From the NCBI GenBank assembly GCA_041687295.1, contig JAWLCG010000270.1, forward strand, positions 1 through 7,101: 7,101 bases of DNA. The letters run 5' to 3'. Numbering within the stretch: position 1 is the stretch's first letter; each line of letters starts with the position of its first letter. The notes under the pieces were generated by a model that had not been told where the DNA came from, searched no databases, and worked only from the letters and a program-made list of their open reading frames with translations. The stretch is from JAWLCG01 sp041687295. Its GTDB lineage: Bacteria > Planctomycetota > Phycisphaerae > SM23-33 > FEN-1343. Made by a program: the position numbers and the translations under genes. Of this stretch, positions 1 through 5,616 are shown one piece after another.

Positions 1-228
1 CCGGTCACCGAGGGCCGCACCCCGTTGCGGCTGTCTCTCTCGCAGGACAACGGCCTGACCTGGACCCGCCATCGGGAACTGGCCACTGGCGAGGGCGAGT
101 TCAGCTACCCGGCCCTGATCCCCTGGGCCGGGGGCCTCTGTGCCACCTGGACCGATCGCCGCACCGCCATCGCCTTCTGGCAGGGCGGCCCCGACGCCTG
201 CACCGCTGGCCAGGAGATCCGAGCATGA
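1..228 (+). CDS. Sialidase-fold (BNR/Asp-box) protein, C-terminal fragment
   Basis: The frame is open from base 1 and ends at TGA 226-228, so only the last 75 residues are present. They contain a perfect Asp-box, S-Q-D-N-G-L-T-W (fragment residues 14-21, pattern S-x-D-x-G-x-T-W), followed by F-S-Y-P-A-L-I (about residues 34-40) and a W-T-D-R-R strand. This order (Asp-box, Y-P-A, then W/Y-T-x-R-R near the C-terminus) is typical of the end of exo-alpha-sialidase-like six-bladed propellers in the BNR-repeat families. The catalytic Arg triad and Asp/Tyr/Glu lie mostly upstream of the window, so activity on sialic acid cannot be claimed; many bacterial members act on other glycans or are unassigned. 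The stop overlaps the next gene's start (ATGA), which indicates one operon and translational coupling. A TTG at 25 could start a shorter frame, but the family homology runs straight through it. Confidence 0.8.
   Translation, partial: PVTEGRTPLRLSLSQDNGLTWTRHRELATGEGEFSYPALIPWAGGLCATWTDRRTAIAFWQGGPDACTAGQEIRA
212..217 (+). promoter_or_regulatory. Ribosome binding site of the DapA-family gene
   Basis: AGGAGA lies 7 bases before the ATG at 225, inside the last codons of the sialidase-fold gene. It fixes the start of the lyase gene despite the overlapping stop. Confidence 0.7.
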
Positions 229-1175
229 GCAGCCATCCTATCCCCTGTGGCATCGTCCCGCCCATGGTCACCCCTCTGCTGGGGCGCGACGCCCTGGATC
301 ACGTCGGCCTGGAACGGCTCATCGAGCACATCCTCGCCGGGGGCGTCCACGGGCTGTTCATCCTCGGCACTACTGGCGAGGCCCCCAGCCTCAGCTACCG
401 CTTACGCCGAGAAGTGATCGATCGCTGCTGCGCCCAAGTCAACGGTCGGGTGCCGGTGTTGGTCGGCATCACCGACACCGCCTTTGTCGAGTCGGTGGCC
501 TTGGCCCGCCACGCCGCTGAAGCTGGGGCGAGCGGGGTGGTCCTGGCCCCGCCCTATTACTTCCCGGCCGGGCAGGCGGAGTTACTGGAATACATCGACC
601 ACCTGCTGCCGGAGCTGCCTCTGCCCCTGACGCTCTACAACATGCCCAGCCACACCAAGCTGGTCTTCGAACTGGCAACCGTGCATCGGGCCATGGAGGA
701 TTCGCGCATCGTCGCTCTCAAGGACAGCTCCGGCGACATGGTGTACTTCCATCATCTGTTGGGGTACCTGAGCCAGCGTCCGGATTTCCGTGTCCTGGTG
801 GGTCCCGAGGCCCTGCTCGGCGAAACCGTTCTGTTCGGCGGCCACGGCGGGGTCTGCGGCGGAGCCAACCTGTTCCCCCGGCTCTACGTCGCCATGTACG
901 AAGCGGCCCGCGCCGGCGACCGTGAACGAATGGCCGCTCTGCAGGCCATCGTCATGGAGATCTACACGCGCATCTACAGCACTGGCCGGTACGGTTCGAG
1001 CATCATAAAAGGTACCAAGTGTGCCCTGGCCCTGCTCGGCATCTGTGACGATTTCCTGGCTGAGCCCTTTCACCGCTTCCGCGAGGAGCAATGCCGCCTG
1101 ATCGCCGACGGTCTGGCCACCATTCGCCAACGCCTGGAGGACGCCGGGGTAGGAGGGCCGGGATCACACCTGTAG
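225..1175 (+). CDS. DapA/N-acetylneuraminate lyase superfamily class I aldolase
   Basis: A 316-residue TIM-barrel lyase of the dihydrodipicolinate synthase family, slightly longer than the usual 290-310. Visible motifs: G-T-T-G-E at 48-52, which binds the substrate carboxylate; P-P-Y-Y-F-P at 109-114; Y-N-M-P at 138-141 with the catalytic Tyr138; K-D-S-S-G-D at 166-171 with the Schiff-base Lys166; and a G-G-x-C-G-G-A-N-L-F-P strand at 208-218, matching the family's G-x-x-S-G-x-x-N-x-x-P. The class I mechanism of pyruvate-forming or pyruvate-condensing enzymes is therefore intact. The position equivalent to E. coli DapA Arg138 is His143 (Y-N-M-P-S-H), which argues against lysine biosynthesis. 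The neuraminate-lyase tag of the Y-x-I-P-A-x-x-G type is also absent. Together with the 4-bp overlap with a sialidase-fold gene, a catabolic 2-keto-sugar-acid aldolase is the best guess, but the substrate is unknown. Confidence 0.9.
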   Translation: MSSHPIPCGIVPPMVTPLLGRDALDHVGLERLIEHILAGGVHGLFILGTTGEAPSLSYRLRREVIDRCCAQVNGRVPVLVGITDTAFVESVALARHAAEAGASGVVLAPPYYFPAGQAELLEYIDHLLPELPLPLTLYNMPSHTKLVFELATVHRAMEDSRIVALKDSSGDMVYFHHLLGYLSQRPDFRVLVGPEALLGETVLFGGHGGVCGGANLFPRLYVAMYEAARAGDRERMAALQAIVMEIYTRIYSTGRYGSSIIKGTKCALALLGICDDFLAEPFHRFREEQCRLIADGLATIRQRLEDAGVGGPGSHL

Positions 1176-1188
1176 CCTCCCGGGAAGC

Positions 1189-1248
1189 AGCGGAGACTCT
1201 CAGGAATCCGCTCTCAGTTGCCCTGAAGGTCGCGAGGCCGGCCGACCT
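1189..1248. terminator. Two small hairpins between convergent genes, possible weak terminator
   Basis: The 124-bp gap between the lyase stop and the sulfatase stop (opposite strand) carries two 6-bp inverted repeats: AGCGGA (1189-1194) with TCCGCT (1207-1212), and AGGTCG (1227-1232) with CGACCT (1243-1248). A 7-mer, CTCTCAG, is also repeated directly at 1197 and 1211. The position between convergent stops suits a bidirectional terminator, but no T-run follows on either strand and the stems are short, so this is tentative. Confidence 0.2.
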
Positions 1249-1299
1249 ACCTGCTGCCGGGCCACATCGCTGGGCTGTCTTGCCTTGTGCACCGGCTCA

Positions 1300-3057
1300 T
1301 CACTCCAGCGGCGAGACGTAGGCGTAGTAGGCGCCGCAGAGTTCCTGGCCGGTGCTGTCCAGCAGAGCGCTGAGCAGGTGCATCTCGCCGGCGGGCAGTT
1401 CCAGCTCGAAGTCGATGGCCTTCTGGCCCTCGGCGACGGGCAGGGAGGCCTGCAGGCCGGCGACCTCGATGCGGGCCGCGGCCACCGGCAAGGCGACGCC
1501 CTCTACGAAGGGGCCGTGCGTCGCGTCGGTCGGCTCGTAGGCCGGCACGCCGTGGCGGATGGCGGCGTCGGCCTCCTTCGGCCAGCGGCGCAGCGAGATG
1601 CGGTATCGGCCGGCGCGCTCGACGCGGATGTTCCATAGCCCGTTCCTCCGCGGGCCGAAGCGGACGTTGCCCATCTCGGACCGTTCGTAGGTCAGCGTCA
1701 CCGGCGTGGTCAGCCAAGTGTGCGAGGTCAGGCATACTTCGGGCGCCTCGGGCGTGCCAACGGGGATGTGCGAGAACTCGAACGCCCGCGGCTCGACCGT
1801 CGCCCACCAGTCCTCGTAGAACGTCCGCATCCGCTCGACGACATCGGGGTGCTCGGTTGCGATGTCGTGCTCCTGGCACGGGTCGGCGGCGAGGTCGTAG
1901 AGCTCCGTCCCCCGCACCAGGCGCCAGCGGTTCCACACCACGGCCGAGTCCCACTTGGCCGGGTCGCCGAGGAACTCGGTCTCGAAGCCGCCCTTGGGAT
2001 GGCAGCCGTACTGCACGACGAACATGCGGTCCGCCAGCGTGTCGCCCCGCAGCAGCCCGGCCAGGCTCACGCCGTCGAAGGTCGCCTCGGTCGGCGGCTC
2101 CAGGCCGCACAACTCCAGCAGTGTCGGCAGGATGTCCTGCACCTGCGCCGCGGTGGCGACGTCGCCGGGGCCGCGCAGGCCGCCGCTCGGCCAGCGGACG
2201 AAGCACGGCACCCGGTGACCCCCCTCGTAGACGCTCGTCTTGCGCCCCCGCATGCCGGCGTTGTAGAACGGCACGCCGACGGTCCCGCCGTTGTCGGTCA
2301 TCCAGATCAGGATCGTGTCGTCGCGCAGGCCCGACTCGGCCAGGAAGGCCTCCAGCCGGCCCATGTTGGCGTCGATGCAGGCGATCATGCCGAAGAAGCT
2401 CGCCAGGGCCTTGTTGACGCTGCCGTAATCGGCCCGGAAGTCGTCGCCGACGAACAGGGGGCTGTGCGGCGCGTTGGTGGCCACGTAGGCGAGGAAGGGC
2501 TCGCCCTCGGCCGCCCGATCGCGCATCCAGGCCATCGCTTCGTCGAACCACACGTCGGTGCAGTAGCCGCGGTACTCTTCCATTCGACCGTTGTGCTCGT
2601 AGGTGTCGTCGAAGTAGTCGTTGTTCCAGTAGTCCGGCACGGAGCTGATGCCCCAGGCCTTATGAAAAACGGTCTCCTGGAACCCCCGCTCCTGGGGGCG
2701 GAAGGGGTAGTGGTCGCCGAGGTGCCACTTGCCGAAGTGGCCCGTGCGGTAACCCTCGGCCGCGAAGATCTCCGCCATCGTAGGCAGGTCGGTCCGCATG
2801 TTGGCCCGGCCGCCGTCGACGAACATCGCCCCGTTGGCCAGGCTGTCGCGCCCCGTGAGCAGCTGCGACCGCGTCGGCGTGCACATCGGGGCGACGTGGA
2901 AGTCGGTCAGCCGAACGCTCTGGCCGTGGAGCCGGTCGAGGCAGGGCGTCTTGAGGAGTGGATTGCCGTGGCAGGAGAGGTCGCCATAGCCCTGGTCGTC
3001 GGTCAGCACGATGATCACGTTGGGTCTGGTTGTGGCGGACTGCGAGTCGGCTGGCAT
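1300..3057 (-). CDS. Formylglycine-dependent sulfatase (type I, arylsulfatase-like)
   Basis: A 585-residue type I sulfatase that hydrolyses sulfate esters. The N-terminal catalytic domain (about 11-320) opens with P-N-V-I-I-V-L-T-D-D-Q-G-Y-G-D; Asp20 and Asp21 are expected metal ligands. The maturation motif is C-T-P-T-R at 59-63, with Cys59 as the formylglycine precursor, followed by L-L-T-G-R. G-K-W-H-L-G (109-114), N-A-P-H-S-P with His198, T-D-N-G-G with Asp255/Asn256, and Lys273 complete the active site. The C-terminal part (about 350-585) has a sulfatase small subdomain, then a beta-rich, Trp-containing extension that is common in planctomycete-type sulfatases. The start at 3057 is chosen because of the AGGAGA just upstream; the in-frame start at 3135 would lie within the likely promoter. 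No signal peptide is visible from either start, which is unusual for this family. A cysteine-type maturase (FGE or anSME) would be needed elsewhere in the genome. The substrate is not predictable. Confidence 0.95.
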   Translation of the reverse strand: MPADSQSATTRPNVIIVLTDDQGYGDLSCHGNPLLKTPCLDRLHGQSVRLTDFHVAPMCTPTRSQLLTGRDSLANGAMFVDGGRANMRTDLPTMAEIFAAEGYRTGHFGKWHLGDHYPFRPQERGFQETVFHKAWGISSVPDYWNNDYFDDTYEHNGRMEEYRGYCTDVWFDEAMAWMRDRAAEGEPFLAYVATNAPHSPLFVGDDFRADYGSVNKALASFFGMIACIDANMGRLEAFLAESGLRDDTILIWMTDNGGTVGVPFYNAGMRGRKTSVYEGGHRVPCFVRWPSGGLRGPGDVATAAQVQDILPTLLELCGLEPPTEATFDGVSLAGLLRGDTLADRMFVVQYGCHPKGGFETEFLGDPAKWDSAVVWNRWRLVRGTELYDLAADPCQEHDIATEHPDVVERMRTFYEDWWATVEPRAFEFSHIPVGTPEAPEVCLTSHTWLTTPVTLTYERSEMGNVRFGPRRNGLWNIRVERAGRYRISLRRWPKEADAAIRHGVPAYEPTDATHGPFVEGVALPVAAARIEVAGLQASLPVAEGQKAIDFELELPAGEMHLLSALLDSTGQELCGAYYAYVSPLE

Positions 3058-3062
3058 GGGGG

Positions 3063-3068
3063 TCTCCT
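3063..3068 (-). promoter_or_regulatory. Ribosome binding site of the sulfatase gene
   Basis: On the minus strand AGGAGA stands 5 bases (all C) before ATG 3057-3055. This strong site decides the start, giving a protein that begins M-P-A-D-S-Q instead of one 26 residues longer. Confidence 0.75.
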
Positions 3069-3125
3069 GCAAGCAGGGGGTAACGGCGGGGCGGATGCGG
3101 CGGCTCCCGTTCCGCTCGATGCCCA

Positions 3126-3154
3126 ATTGCACCACGAAGGGGCGCGCAGGTCAA
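3126..3154 (-). promoter_or_regulatory. Sigma70-like promoter of the sulfatase gene
   Basis: Read on the minus strand: TTGACC (3154-3149, 5 of 6 to the -35 consensus), a spacer of exactly 17 bases, then TGCAAT (3131-3126, 4 of 6 to the -10 consensus). The predicted transcript starts near 3119, leaving a leader of about 60 bases to the ATG at 3057. This suggests the sulfatase is transcribed independently of the AraC gene upstream. The rest of the 187-bp gap holds a short GC-rich hairpin (GGGGC/GCCCC around 3173-3185) and three copies of GCGCAGG, which may be chance in this base composition. Confidence 0.5.
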
Positions 3155-3244
3155 CGGCAGACCTGGGGCGCAGGGGCTCCGCCCCCATTGTGTTGCGCAG
3201 GAGCCGTGGCCCTGTGCCTGCGTTCGTTACAGTAGGTCCCCTGC

Positions 3245-4126
3245 CTACCCCTGGCCTCCTCGGAGCCGCTGCAGGTCCCGCTGCCGGCTGCGCCAGCGGC
3301 AGAAGGTGGCGGCGGAGGCGAAGCCCAGGGCCTCGGCGATGCGGGCGACGGTCCAGCCCTGGCGCTCCAGCTGCGCCAGCCGTTCCAGACGACAGCGGTC
3401 GGCGTAGCGGTGGATCGTCATTCCGGTCCGCTCTCGAAAGATGCGGTGCAGGTGGAACTTGCTATAGCCCACCAGTCTGGCCAGGGCGTCCAGCGACGCC
3501 TCCCGGCCGGCGGTCTCGTGCAGGTGCTGGCGGACGGCCTCGATCACCGCCTCGTGCAGTGTCTCGGTCTGGTCCAGCGGATCGGGCGGCCGAAAGCCTT
3601 CCTCGACCGCCCGCACGATGATCGCCTGTAGGCAGACCCGCACCCGCGCGCATCGCCAGACAGGGGTGGACGGCAGGTCGTCCAGCCAGGCCTTCACGTC
3701 GATGCCCAGCCGCTCGGGCGGGATGAACGCCCGGCCGCCGCGGGCCGGCACCCCACGCCCCCCGCGTAGCGAGTGCACCGAGAAGAACACCCCGTGGCCG
3801 GGCAGGCTGATCCACAGGTGGTCCAGGTCACCCGCATCCGGCGGGTAGTATGCCTCGTGACGGGTTCGGCTGCTGATGAAGAACGCCGCCCCGGCCTTGG
3901 CGGGGTAGAGCTGTCCGTCCAGGCCCCAGAGCCCTTCGCCCCGCAGCACGAGCAGGAACTCGGGGTAGGTGTGGGTATGCAGGTGGCGCCGCGACCAGGC
4001 CATGCGGGCCGAGGGGACCGAGCGGACGGGCTCCAGATCGGTCTGCGTCTGGCTCGCCGCCAGCCGCCAGCGAGCCGGCTGGGTCAGCAGCGTCAGGGCC
4101 TGCGGCGTGAAGTAGCGATTGTCCAT
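3245..4126 (-). CDS. AraC-family transcriptional regulator with N-terminal cupin sensor
   Basis: A 293-residue regulator. The N-terminal half is a cupin-type effector domain: H-L-H-T-H-T-Y-P-E-F at 48-57, then L-R-G-E-G and G-x-L-Y-P-A-K-A-G-x-A-F-F-I at 72-84, and R-H-E-A at 89-92. The C-terminal half carries two helix-turn-helix units: residues 210-232 (S-L-D-A-L-A-R-L-V-G-Y-S-K-F-H-L-H-R-I-F) and 258-278 (T-V-A-R-I-A-E-A-L-G-F-A-S-A-A-T-F-C-R-W). The usual final G-x-x-P-x-x-[YF]-R of the second unit is missing; the protein ends in an Arg/Gln/Gly-rich tail. In-frame starts also exist at GTG 4159 and ATG 4153, but 4126 is preferred because the longer versions would translate a repeated operator-like sequence; its own ribosome site (GGGGG) is weak. 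It is divergent from the aminotransferase operon and lies upstream of the sulfatase on the same strand, so both are candidate targets, with the inducer probably a sugar. Confidence 0.9.
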   Translation of the reverse strand: MDNRYFTPQALTLLTQPARWRLAASQTQTDLEPVRSVPSARMAWSRRHLHTHTYPEFLLVLRGEGLWGLDGQLYPAKAGAAFFISSRTRHEAYYPPDAGDLDHLWISLPGHGVFFSVHSLRGGRGVPARGGRAFIPPERLGIDVKAWLDDLPSTPVWRCARVRVCLQAIIVRAVEEGFRPPDPLDQTETLHEAVIEAVRQHLHETAGREASLDALARLVGYSKFHLHRIFRERTGMTIHRYADRCRLERLAQLERQGWTVARIAEALGFASAATFCRWRSRQRDLQRLRGGQG

Positions 4127-4140
4127 GCCCCCATGATACC

Positions 4141-4170
4141 GCAAGAATGGCATATCCACAGCAAGAATGG
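4141..4170. repeat. Tandem direct repeat GCAAGAATGG x2, candidate AraC-type operator
   Basis: The 10-mer GCAAGAATGG occurs at 4141-4150 and again, without mismatch, at 4161-4170. The 20-bp period places both on the same face of the helix. AraC-family proteins bind paired direct half-sites about 20-21 bp apart, often abutting the -35 box of the activated promoter; here the second copy ends 4 bases before a candidate -35 for the aminotransferase operon. The pair also sits just upstream of the preferred regulator start, so autoregulation is possible. Binding by the adjacent regulator is inferred. Confidence 0.5.
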
Positions 4171-4174
4171 GCGC

Positions 4175-4204
4175 TTGGTGCTGTGCTGCCGGCTAGGGTA
4201 GACT
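4175..4204 (+). promoter_or_regulatory. Candidate activator-dependent promoter for the aminotransferase operon
   Basis: TTGGTG (4175-4180) and TAGACT (4199-4204) are separated by 18 bases. Both boxes are poor matches (3 and 4 of 6), which would fit a promoter that needs an activator bound at the direct repeats immediately upstream. The predicted transcript would begin near 4211 and have a leader of roughly 100 bases. On sequence alone this is weak. Confidence 0.3.
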
Positions 4205-4226
4205 GCACCTGAAAGCATCGGTAAGA

Positions 4227-4267
4227 GCAAGGATGGAGATGCGCAGGAGCCTGGGCCCCATCCTCGC
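4227..4267. repeat. Inverted pair of the same 10-mer in the aminotransferase leader
   Basis: GCAAGGATGG at 4227-4236 and CCATCCTCGC at 4258-4267 (reverse complement GCGAGGATGG) are variants of the upstream direct repeat, giving the consensus GCRAGRATGG. As an inverted pair, 31 bp centre to centre, they could be extra regulator half-sites or, in RNA, form a 7-bp stem (AGGATGG/CCATCCT) in the 5' leader of the operon. The two possibilities cannot be separated by reading. Confidence 0.4.
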
Positions 4268-4318
4268 CGTCGGCACGCCGGCGGGTCACGCACGAGACGC
4301 TCTGATGAAAGGCAGCCC

Positions 4319-5479
4319 ATGTACGAGATCGGCCAGGAAGAGATCGACGCCGTTGCCCGTGTGATTCAGTCGGGCCGGCTGTTCCGCTACCAGGAGCCCA
4401 GCGAGTGCGCCCGCTTTGAGCGGCGATGGGCCGAGACGCTCGGCGTGGGCCACGCCCGCCTGACCGCCAGCGGCACCAATGCGCTCACAGTAGCGGTAAT
4501 GGCCGCCGGGGTCGGCCCAGGCGACGAGGTGATCGTGCCGGCCTGCACGTACATGGCTTCGGCGGTGGCCGTGCTGGCGGCGGGGGCGATCCCCGTCATC
4601 GTGGACATCGACGAGACGACCACACTCGACCCCCAGGCCTTGGCTGATGCGGTCGGCCCGCGGACCCGTGCGGTGATGCCCGTGCACATGTGGGGCTTCA
4701 GTTGCGACATGGACGCGATCATGCGCATCGCGAACGACCGTGGTCTGATCGTCATCGAGGACGCCTGCCAGGCTGTCGGCGGGGCGTTCGAGGGGCGGAT
4801 GCTCGGCTCGATCGGGCAGTTGGGCGCTCACAGCTTCAACTACTTCAAGAACATCACCTGCGGTGAGGGCGGGGCCGTCATCACCAGCGACGAGCGGCTC
4901 TTCCAGCGCATCGTCAACGGCGTGGACTGCTGCGGCTTCTACTGGAACGGCCGGGATGAGGAGTTCGCCGGATTCACCGCCAACTCCTCGCGAGCCTCGG
5001 AGATCGAGGGCGCGATCCTCAACGTCCAACTCGACCGGCTCGATGGCATGCTCGAGGCGATGCGGAGCCAGAAGAAACGCATCAGCCAAGCCGTGGGCGA
5101 CGTGGTGCGTCTCTCGCCCTGCAACAGCCCCGACTACGAGTGCGGTGCGAGCAACCTGTTCCTGCTGGACACGCCTGAGCAGGCCGATGCCTTCGCCAAG
5201 GCTGCCGGCGGAGGCGTGCTGATCAAGACCGGCCGGCACGTCTATACCGAGTGGGACCCGATTCTCCAGCACCGCGGGGCCCACCACGAGGCGCTCAACC
5301 CGTTCGCCCTGCCAGCCAACCGCGGCTGCCGGATGGACTACCGGCCCGACATGTGCCAGCGCTCGCTGGAGATCCTCGCCCGAACCGTACGTGTGGATAA
5401 CCACCCCCGCACTACGGAGCAGGATCTGATGACACGCATCGAACGCATCCGCGCCGCGGCGGTCGTCCAGCAGGCATAG
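4319..5479 (+). CDS. DegT/DnrJ/EryC1/StrS-family PLP aminotransferase
   Basis: A 386-residue fold-type I aminotransferase of the sugar/cyclitol aminotransferase family, of normal length. S-G-T-N-A-L (51-56) binds the PLP phosphate; V-P-A-C-T-Y at 73-78 is the family's V-P-x-x-T-[FY]; V-H-M-W-G is at 122-126; I-E-D-A-C-Q at 146-151 supplies the Asp148 that pairs with the pyridine nitrogen; and S-F-N-Y-F-K-N-I-T-C-G-E-G-G at 172-185 supplies the Schiff-base Lys177. The K-N-I-T-C-x-E-G-G wording resembles ArnB-type enzymes, but no lipid A or nucleotide-sugar genes are nearby. Family members usually transfer an amino group from Glu or Gln to a keto-sugar or keto-cyclitol; the reverse, catabolic direction is also possible here. 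The start is supported by AAAGG 6 bases upstream. It is the first gene of a probable operon with the ceramidase-like and GH32 genes and is divergent from the AraC regulator. The substrate is unknown. Confidence 0.92.
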   Translation: MYEIGQEEIDAVARVIQSGRLFRYQEPSECARFERRWAETLGVGHARLTASGTNALTVAVMAAGVGPGDEVIVPACTYMASAVAVLAAGAIPVIVDIDETTTLDPQALADAVGPRTRAVMPVHMWGFSCDMDAIMRIANDRGLIVIEDACQAVGGAFEGRMLGSIGQLGAHSFNYFKNITCGEGGAVITSDERLFQRIVNGVDCCGFYWNGRDEEFAGFTANSSRASEIEGAILNVQLDRLDGMLEAMRSQKKRISQAVGDVVRLSPCNSPDYECGASNLFLLDTPEQADAFAKAAGGGVLIKTGRHVYTEWDPILQHRGAHHEALNPFALPANRGCRMDYRPDMCQRSLEILARTVRVDNHPRTTEQDLMTRIERIRAAAVVQQA

Positions 5480-5503
5480 CCTGGCGGCACCTGCGACCCG
5501 ATG

Positions 5504-5534
5504 TGTGCGCGGATCGCGCGGCTCCAGGCGCACA
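5504..5534 (+). terminator. GC-rich hairpin after the aminotransferase gene
   Basis: TGTGCGC (5504-5510) pairs with GCGCACA (5528-5534) around a 17-base loop; within it GCGCG-GAT-CGCGC (5507-5519) forms a competing tight hairpin. It lies 24 bases after the TAG stop, a usual place for a terminator or attenuator, but no T-run follows. It may only partly separate the aminotransferase from the next gene. Confidence 0.25.
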
Positions 5535-5563
5535 GGGCCCGTAATCTGCTGCTGTGTCGACAG

Positions 5564-5592
5564 TTGAAGAATCGACGGGGCCAAGCTATGTC
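5564..5592 (+). promoter_or_regulatory. Possible promoter of the ceramidase-like gene
   Basis: TTGAAG (5564-5569), a 17-base spacer, and TATGTC (5587-5592) form a modest sigma70-like pair (4 and 3 of 6). Transcription would start near 5599, just before the ribosome site. A small inverted repeat, GTCGA (5556-5560) with TCGAC (5572-5576), flanks and overlaps the -35 box. Confidence 0.3.
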
Positions 5593-5603
5593 AACCACAC
5601 GAG

Positions 5604-5609
5604 AGAGGA
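5604..5609 (+). promoter_or_regulatory. Ribosome binding site of the ceramidase-like gene
   Basis: AGAGGA is placed 7 bases before ATG 5617. It favours this start over the upstream in-frame GTG at 5554, whose extra 21 residues do not resemble the family's N-terminus. Confidence 0.65.
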
Positions 5610-5616
5610 TGTGGCC

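Noticed and set aside
225..1175. Calling the lyase nanA because it follows a sialidase-fold gene
   Set aside because: The neuraminate-lyase Y-x-I-P-A-x-x-G signature is absent, and the sialidase-fold fragment lacks enough of its active site to prove sialic acid as the substrate.
1247..2551. A 434-codon minus-strand frame overlapping the sulfatase in another frame
   Set aside because: It is a composition shadow, extremely Arg-rich, beginning inside the sulfatase and running through its stop without any domain signature.
3144..3201. Three GCGCAGG copies (3144, 3168, 3195) around the sulfatase promoter as an operator
   Set aside because: The 7-mers are GC-rich, irregularly spaced (24 and 27 bp) and share little flanking sequence; chance is a sufficient explanation here.
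1720..3621. A 633-codon open frame on the plus strand across the sulfatase and AraC genes
   Set aside because: It is the antisense of two well-supported genes in GC-rich DNA, where antisense frames stay open by codon bias. Its translation is Arg/Ala/Gly/Val-rich, has no recognisable domain, and spans an intergenic region and a gene boundary.
4286..5584. A 432-codon minus-strand open frame opposite the aminotransferase
   Set aside because: It mirrors the aminotransferase codon by codon, shows no family motif, and extends into both intergenic regions. The plus-strand gene carries all PLP-enzyme motifs.
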